From NCBI GenBank assembly GCA_032358255.1, contig JAULBX010000115.1:62001-126000 (forward strand): DNA of 64,000 nucleotides, written 5' to 3'. The notes beneath the pieces were generated by a model. It searched no databases. It saw only the letters and a list, made by a program, of their open reading frames with translations, and was not told the origin of the DNA. The translations under genes were made by a program, and so were the position numbers. Shown here in pieces: positions 57,731-64,000 of this stretch. The stretch is from Heterotrichella gracilis. Taxonomy: Eukaryota > Sar > Xanthophyceae > Tribonematales > Xanthonemataceae. Position 1 is the stretch's first letter. Each line of letters begins with the position of its first letter.

Positions 57731-60700
57731 ATGGCTGTAAGTAGCGCAGCCCTGAAGGCTGCTGCACTACAACTCCCATACCACCCACGGCTGTTATCCC
57801 ACCTAACCAGCGCTGCACCCTTTTATTCACACCCAAGCCTGAGCTTGCCCACCAGACCAGCCCACCACAATGTATCAAGACAGCACAGGATGGCGCCAGC
57901 TGCGTCCCACCCAAGCGCACCCTCAGCTGCTGCAGCACAGATGGTACTTGTGCGCAGCTTGCTGGTAGTTGTTGGCCACTCTGCACTATACTCTTGCCAC
58001 ATCATGGTTCAGGCCTATCCTGTCATGCCATACGCATGCACCAAGGCATACTCAGCCCACCACCACCTTCTTTGCCAAGATGTTTCACTTGAGCACCTTA
58101 CAAGCATCACGCGCGTTTGACCCGCTTTCAAGCACCTAACCGCTTGCCTGCCGTGCAGCATCCCCTACTCAACATCCACCCCGAGGTGTTCCATGCCCTC
58201 CAAAACAACCTCCCCGTTGTAGCCCTAGAAAGCACCATCATCAGCCACGGGATGCCCTACCCACAGAATCTCCAAACAGCCAACGAGGTGGAGGCAGTCG
58301 TGCGCGCAAACGGCGCCATCCCCGCCACCATCGCCCTGCTGGACGGGAAACCCTGCATAGGGTTGTCGCCAGAGCAGGTGGAGGTGATTGCCAAGACTGG
58401 GCTGGGGGTGCGCAAGACCTCCCGGCGGGACCTTGCGTATGTGGTGGCCAAGGGGGTCCATGGGGCAACAACAGTGTCAGCCACAATGTATCTGGCGTCG
58501 CTGGCGGGGATCAAGGTGTTTGTGACTGGAGGTGCGGGTGGTGGTGCGGGTGGTGGGGTGGGTGGTGGGGTGGGTGAATGTCATGGGAGGTGTAGGTGGG
58601 GTTTGGGTGGGTGGTGGCAGTTGCCTCGCCAGGTGGGTGGGCGCCACACGCACCGGGTACCCATGCGCCACCCCTCCTACCTAAATGTACAATGCTATCA
58701 CCGCCAGCCTAGCACATGCAGATCATAGTTTAATAATCCTTGTTCACCAGCAACACACCCCACTCGCACCGCAGTCTGCACGCGCATCACTTTGGCAGGG
58801 ATTTCCTTTCCCATGCCACATCACCCACCCGCCCATACACCACGCTGCGCAGGCATTGGCGGGGTGCACCGGGGCGGGGAGGTCACCATGGACATTTCAG
58901 CCGACCTCACTGAGCTGGGGCGCACCCCGCTGTGCGTCATCTGTGCGGGCGCCAAGACAGTTCTGTAAGTGTGCATGCCTGGCGTGTCGCTTCCTAGGCC
59001 CTTTACTGGATACACTGTGGGTAATTGGGTCAGGATGTTTGTGATCATGTTAATGGCTTTCAGTGGTTGATCCTGTAAGATCTTGCCATACTTGCGTTTT
59101 AGTGCGTTGGGTATAATGAAGTATATGCAACAACTGTATGTAGTCACGCTGGCCAGGTGACGACTCTAGCCTTGACCGTGGCTTTAAGTGCATCTCCCCA
59201 GCCAAAAAGCAATGAATCGACAAAGAGTAAAAATTCATGCAGAGACATCCCGCGCACACTGGAGTACCTGGAAACGCAGGGCGTGTGCGTGGCGGCGTAT
59301 GGGGCGGATGATTTTCCCGCATTCTTCACGCCGCGCAGCGGGTGCAGGTGAGGGGGACGTGGTAGCCTAGGGTGCAGGGGTGGTTTGGCCTGTCCTTGAT
59401 GGCCAATGGGTAATATAAGGCTGGGGTTGGAATGGAGATGGGAGGGGAATGGGTGGAGATGTAATTGTAACTGTCAATGTCAATGTGAGTGTCATTGTTT
59501 TTATTTTTGTCCACTATAATGTAACTGTAATAATAATCACTGGCTGTTGTGTGCTGCAGTGCCCCCTGTCGGCTAGACACTCCTGAGGAGGTGGCGGCGG
59601 TGGTGGCGGCGGGGCATGCGCTCAATCTGCAATCGGGGATGGTACTAGGTGCGTGGTGCATTGAATTGCATTCACTTCACTCCTGCTGAGACACATAATC
59701 AATCACATGTAAAGCTTCCACCGCCGCTTTAATGGCTTGGGCCATATTATTAGCGTAAGCCATATTATTTCAGGTCAGTGGTGTAAATGGTAGAAGGTTG
59801 GCATTACTTTAATTTATAAAGATGGCTGTGACATTCTATTGCATTCTATTGATTGAAAACATTTGATGTTTGCTGTTGCATGCCGCTTTGCCTAAGCAGG
59901 GGACATTTGAAGCTTTGCCATGCAAATGATGCTAGCTTTGGTGCCTGGTGCAAGCATGCGGCCCCTCAACTTCGTCCTTGTGCATTTCCTTTGCTTCTTC
60001 CTTTCTAGGGTCGGGCGCTGCTCGGAAAAAAAACATAAAGGGGCATGGCATTTTCATGGCCACTGGTTGGTTGCACCTGCATGCATGGAAAATACCTTTG
60101 TCAGTGCACAGCGGCCCGCCATTGCCCACGCGTTCAACGGCCCATGAGCCGCCGCATATACCTCCAGAAATGAATTCATTTGACTGTGTGTTCATCTCAA
60201 ACAAAATGCAATACTAAAAGAACGCCGGGCCGTGACTTGACATGTGTGGTGTGTGGGCGCAGGGGTGCCCATACCCTCTGAGTATGCCGCAGAGGGCGCC
60301 ATGATTGAAGGCGCCATTCAGCAGTCACTCCGGGAGGCAGATGAGCAGGGCATCATTGGTGAGGGTGTAGGGTTTTGGAGTACGGTGTAGGGTTTAGAGG
60401 TTTAGGTTTGGCAGGTCCCTCTGGGAGGCAGATGAGCAGGGGCGTCATTGGCGAGGCAAAACCTCCAGGCAGTGTGTAAGTGGGTGGCCCATGTGCATTG
60501 GCGCATATCTGTCACATGGGCACAATACTTGCATGGGTGGGGCCCATAGCCCTAGCCAACGGGCAGCTGGTGAATGCCTTGGAAGCTGCATGCTACTCTT
60601 TAAACCATGCATGATGGTGGTGTGCATGATGGTGGTGTGCAGCGTGCAGGGTTCAGGGTTTGGGGTTTTTGGAATGCATGGTGTTGCTGTGAGCACGCAT

Positions 60701-60907
60701 TTGCATGTGCACTGACTAAATAGCATTTGCTGACCAGCATTGAATTGTGGCCACTGCTTCCCCGCAGGCAACGCAATCACGCCTTTCCTGCTGGGGCGCA
60801 TCCAGGAGCTCACGGGGGGCAAATCGCTGGAGTCAAACATCCGGCTGGTCAAGAACAACGCGGCAGTGGGGGCAAAGATTGCTGCAGCGCTGTGTGCACA
60901 TGCGTAG
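57731..60907 (+). CDS. Pseudouridine-5'-phosphate glycosidase (PsuG family), organelle-targeted
   Basis: PsuG cleaves pseudouridine 5'-phosphate to uracil and ribose 5-phosphate, the second step of pseudouridine breakdown (the first is a kinase, absent here). Exons: 57731-57943, 58159-58531, 58853-58964, 59243-59347, 59560-59648, 60263-60358, 60768-60907; 375 residues, phases agree. Residues 1-71 ([15 protein letters not shown], then Ser/His/Pro/Arg-rich) are an N-terminal extension resembling a mitochondrial or plastid targeting peptide. The enzyme core begins [14 protein letters not shown]. Family blocks: [129 protein letters not shown] and the final [15 protein letters not shown]. The catalytic Glu (ALEST) and Lys (RRDLAYV region, GAK) blocks are present. 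Intron 6 has an exon-edge copy. Confidence 0.95.
60326..60458 (+). repeat. Duplicated exon 6 end of PsuG with TTTAGGG filler
   Basis: The exon end and donor from 60326 (GGGAGGCAGATGAGCAGGGC, ATCATTG, GTGAGG) recurs at 60417-60458 as GGGAGGCAGATGAGCAGGGG, CGTCATTG, GCGAGG. Between them are GTGTAGGGTTTTGG and TGTAGGGTTTAGAGGTTTAG. The copied donor has changed from GT to GC. Confidence 0.95.
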
Positions 60908-62275
60908 GATGCTTATGTGGCAATTGTGTTTCCAAATGCATGGTATCATGTTGGTATGGTTCCGGACACCTGGGGCTAGGCCTTGGACCACATGGGCTGA
61001 TCCGACCCAGCAGGACTTTGGATCATTGCAGTGAATGCATTAACAACTGTTGCCAACGGTGACAGTGTGGTTCATGTTCGAGATCAGTGACACTCCTACA
61101 GACCCTCCACTGTAATGATATTACCCCTCCAAGGTTGTGTATGCAATTGCGGGGGCTTCAAAAACCTGGTCAGCACCTCAAAATTGCCAACTGGATCGGA
61201 TCCTTTTTGGAGAGCCTTTGCTAACATTAACTGCCTAGTGCAGTGAGGCCCCAGGAGTGCGGCTGCGCAGCGCTAGTCTATGGTAACCGTTCACTCCTGT
61301 GAAATTCCAAAGTGAACTGCTCGACTGTCTGAGTGAGTGATCACGTGCTCTTCAAACCTGTGCAAAAGTCTTTTATACTTCAGAGTTGAGGCACACTGGC
61401 AGTGCCGCTGCATGTGACATGCTACAGTCACTGTGGACTCCGTGCCGTACAGCGCCGTGTTTTATGTAGGATAATCCGGTATACTATAGTTACACATACT
61501 GCAAACAAAGACAATTTGTGGGCCAACCAAGCCAGTCACCCTGGATGGATGTACAACTAAAACTAGTAAACAACGAAATGACTGCGCGCACTCAGCAGCA
61601 AAAACTCTGGAAGCTTTTGCACAGGGCCATGCTAGCTTGCAGAATCAAAAGCAAACAACTGCTTGGCATTGGACCTCGATGCAATCATCTGCTGCGTGGA
61701 TGGGTAATTGTAATCGGACCCGTGCATATTATGGCCACAGATCGCCAGATGAAAAAAATGGGGCCAAATGCTATGAGAGGTGTGGATCACAGGTTATTGT
61801 GCCTGGCTGTTGGAACAATATCAGGACACAACTAAGGTGCCATACATTGCCTGCTATGCTGGACAGAAAGGTGGAAAAGTAAACGTGAAGACAATAGCGT
61901 GTCTTGATATGAGCACTGTGCATACCCAGTTACCCCACAAACTGCGGTGCTGAACCTTGCAAAAAGTGAGAGGGTTGAACCCAGGTGTCGTCCCGCCACA
62001 GTGTAAAAAAACACACCCCACACATGCTGCCATGACTGACAGGTATCACGTTGTCAGAAGTCAAACTACCCTGGAACGAGCAGAGCAACCTGCATTGGTG
62101 TGTCATGGCTAACAAAAATAAAGTCAAACGTGTTGCTGCAAACCACCTGCATACTACATGTCCCAGGCAACACAGGATTTCATGGGGACGCTGCTCACAC
62201 CCCTCAGCATATTTCAGTGAGTGCTCAACAACAACCAGCTGGTACAAGCGAATACTGAATGAGGTAGTGTGCTGG
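60908..62275. other. Intergenic between convergent genes
   Basis: It holds the 3' regions of PsuG (plus) and the GH9 gene (minus). No exon, RNA gene or repeat that I can support. Confidence 0.5.
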
Positions 62276-64000
62276 CTACCGGCCAGTGCCCCCTCCCAAG
62301 CTTGGCAGTGATGCCAAAATGCTGTTGGCGAGCTCGTTGCCAGACCCGGTTGCCGCTGGTGTAGCCACAGGTGTGGGTGTTGCCGCCACAGGTGTGGGAG
62401 TTGCCGCCACAGGTGTGGGAGTTGCCGCCACCGGCTTGGGAATTGCTGCCACTGGCTTGGGTGTTGCTGCTACTGGTGTGGGGGTTGCCGCGACTGGTGT
62501 TGGTACGGCAACTGGAGTGGGGGTGGCAGCAGCGTCAGGGGCGGGGGCCGCATCAGCAGGGGTGGTGGTGATGGGTGTGAAATCTGCGGTGCCCAAGCCG
62601 CTGGTGTCGGTGGCTGCGGGCGTGGCGATGTTCACATTGGAAGTGGGGGTGGTGGCTGCTGGGGTAGTGGCCGCTGGGGTGGTGGCCGCTGGGGAGGGGG
62701 TGGTGATGTCCCCGCTGGTGAGGGTGCCCAGCAGGCTGTCAGATGAAAGACCACCCAGCTGGTCGACCAGAGGGTTGCCGGCGGGGGTGGATGCTGGCGG
62801 CGGGCTGGCGACATTCACATTGACGGTGCTGGTGGGGGTTGTGACTGGGGCAGCGCGGCGGGGCGAGCTGGTGGTGGGGGTGGTGCTACCCACACCAAGG
62901 CTGGCCAGGGTGGAGTCGGTCACACTGCTGCCATCGGTGCCGGTGCCGGCGTTGGCCTGTGCATCTGCCAGGGCTGCAGCCTGCAAGAGGGGAAACAAGG
63001 AGACAGTCAGATGCTGGTCATGGGTCCAAAAATAATTTCAAAATGATAACCCTAAAGACCCTTTAAATGGCTGTAATGCTGAAATGGGTGTAATTAACTG
63101 ACCCTAAACATGGTCAGATGCTAGTCACAAAAGCAGCTGCATGGAAAGCACCCATTAATGCATGTACACCGAGCAGGCAGGGTGTAGGCGGGTCAGACAC
63201 ATGGCGTGTTGGTGCATGCGCCATACCTGCATGTCTGGCGTCAGCAGGTTGGTAGCATAGCGCGAGCTGGAGCCGATGGCGCCGATGGTGGCGGCCACCT
63301 TGGGCTTGGGCATGTACTCCGTGAGGGTCTGCACCCAGGCCTGCTGGCGCAGCATCTCGCTCTTGCACACGGGGTTGGTGTTGAAGATACCGGTGTTCTG
63401 CAGGCACACCTCCCAGAAGCCGTTCTCGTAGGCGCTCACCCCTGCCACAGCCCCGGCAAAGCCCACGTTCAGCTCCACACCCACGCGGCTGCTGTTGGCT
63501 GCGCGCGCGTCGTAGAAGTTGTCTGTGAGGCCAGGCCCGTCCACCAGGGCGCCGTAGAGGATGTGGGTGTCCGGGTTTGGCGACAGCAGGCCCGTGACCC
63601 TGTTGCAGGTGGCTGGCTTGGGGGGGCAGGCGGCGCCGCGGTCCTGGGTGTGCTTGGGGTAGCTCTGGCCATAGCCCACCACGTAGCTGATGCCGGCGTC
63701 GCCCAGCATGTAGCGCACTTGCGACATGGCCCAGCACTTGTACTGCAGCGGGCCCATGGGGTCGTTGGGCGCCTTCTGGGACAGCTTGGCGTACAGCGCT
63801 GACAGGAACGCCGCGTTGCCGGTGGTGCCCAGGCTGCCGCTGAACTGGTTGAAGGCGCGGCCATACAGCGTGTAGTTGACGGCGGCGTTGGGGCACAGCC
63901 ACTGCTGCAGGAAGGTGCGGGAGCGGTCGTGGAAGGTACCCTCGTTGGTGACTTGTGCCAGCAGCACGTTGGTGGACCAGAAGAGGTGGTCCCAGTCAAA
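62276..64000 (-). CDS. GH9 cellulase-like (endo-beta-1,4-glucanase) protein, 5' end outside window
   Basis: Partial gene: exon 64000-63227 (continues past the edge) and last exon 62980-62276, in phase 0; 258 plus 234 residues here. The catalytic-domain part has FDWDHLFWSTNVLLAQ, YVVGYGQSYPKHTQDRGAAC (GH9 signature 1 with its His and Arg), PDTHILYGALVDGPGLTDNF, and LNVGFAGAVAGV. Signature 2 is altered: where GH9 enzymes read Tyr-x-x-Asn-Glu-Val-Ala-x-Asp-Tyr-Asn-Ala, this reads ANSSRVGVELNVG, so the usual catalytic Glu is not in place. After the core comes a Thr/Ser/Pro/Ala-rich tail with repeated VAATPTP or VAATPKP heptads, typical of an O-glycosylated linker or wall-anchoring tail of secreted algal proteins. 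It ends SILASLPSLGGGTGR. The N-terminal signal peptide and the catalytic Asp pair are outside the window. Confidence 0.85.
62340..62520 (-). repeat. 21-base coding tandem repeat (VAATPTP heptads)
   Basis: About eight units of 21 bases, on plus GTTGCCGCCACAGGTGTGGG with variations, encode VAATPTP, VAATPKP or VAIPKP-like heptads in the tail of the GH9-like protein. The downstream part of the tail has a second short repeat for PAATT at about 62650-62700. Confidence 0.9.

Noticed and set aside
62286-63035. 249-codon plus frame rich in Val, Gly and Ala
   Set aside because: It is the mirror of the Thr/Pro/Ala repeat tail of the GH9-like gene; the repeat keeps the opposite strand open.
1-64000. tRNA, rRNA, CRISPR arrays or bacterial-type operons
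   Set aside because: I looked for typical T-loop motifs, repeat-spacer arrays and tightly packed unspliced genes and found none; the gene structure is clearly nuclear eukaryotic.

Overview
This is a nuclear segment from a eukaryote, almost certainly a green alga (chlorophyte). The evidence is direct: nearly every gene is split into many short exons with GT-AG introns; a starch granule-bound starch synthase and a chloroplast-targeted purine enzyme carry transit-peptide-like N-termini; a plant/green-alga-type Kelch-phosphatase (BSU1/BSL family) is present; and introns carry many TTTAGGG (plant/trebouxiophyte-type telomere) motifs. A trebouxiophyte is my best guess, but that rank is an inference.

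Layout. 1-2185 has no recognisable gene. A granule-bound starch synthase (2186-6625, minus) is followed by an SAP/RRM hnRNP-like RNA-binding protein with a FUS-like Gly/Tyr/Ser-rich tail (9515-14035, minus) and an intronless HPt phosphotransfer protein (15180-15635, minus). GID8/TWA1 (LisH-CTLH, 16364-17315, plus), the Kelch-PPP phosphatase (18545-24714, plus) and the PurK-PurE fusion of purine synthesis (25680-29859, plus) follow. An unrecognised two-exon gene (30811-31877, minus) is head-to-head with a DUF3493 plus O-methyltransferase-like fusion (32431-36244, plus). Next come an HSPBAP1-like JmjC protein (37483 to about 40352, minus), an 80-residue two-helix membrane protein (41255-41863, plus), a secreted CREG-family protein (42016-43980, minus), a 140-residue unnamed protein (44623-45532, plus), an F-box/LRR protein (46618-48463, plus), a dynamin-related GTPase (50093-57223, minus) head-to-head with pseudouridine-5'-phosphate glycosidase (57731-60907, plus), and the 3' part of a GH9 cellulase-like gene with a Thr/Pro/Ala repeat tail running off the right edge (62276-64000, minus).

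The genes do not form a pathway; this is an ordinary eukaryotic gene neighbourhood with single-gene transcription units. For most genes I rebuilt the exon chain from splice signals, reading phase and family conservation; exon coordinates are in each entry.

The most striking non-gene signal is recurrent: in at least ten places the last or first 25-50 bases of an exon, together with its splice site, reappear once to three times inside the neighbouring intron. The copies are often separated by short TTTAGGG/CCCTAAA-rich filler. This affects the starch synthase, Kelch-phosphatase, DUF3493-methyltransferase, dynamin and pseudouridine glycosidase genes, and also the 3' end of the PurK-PurE gene. 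It looks like a genome-wide process of edge duplication with telomere-like fill-in that grows introns and leaves decoy splice sites.
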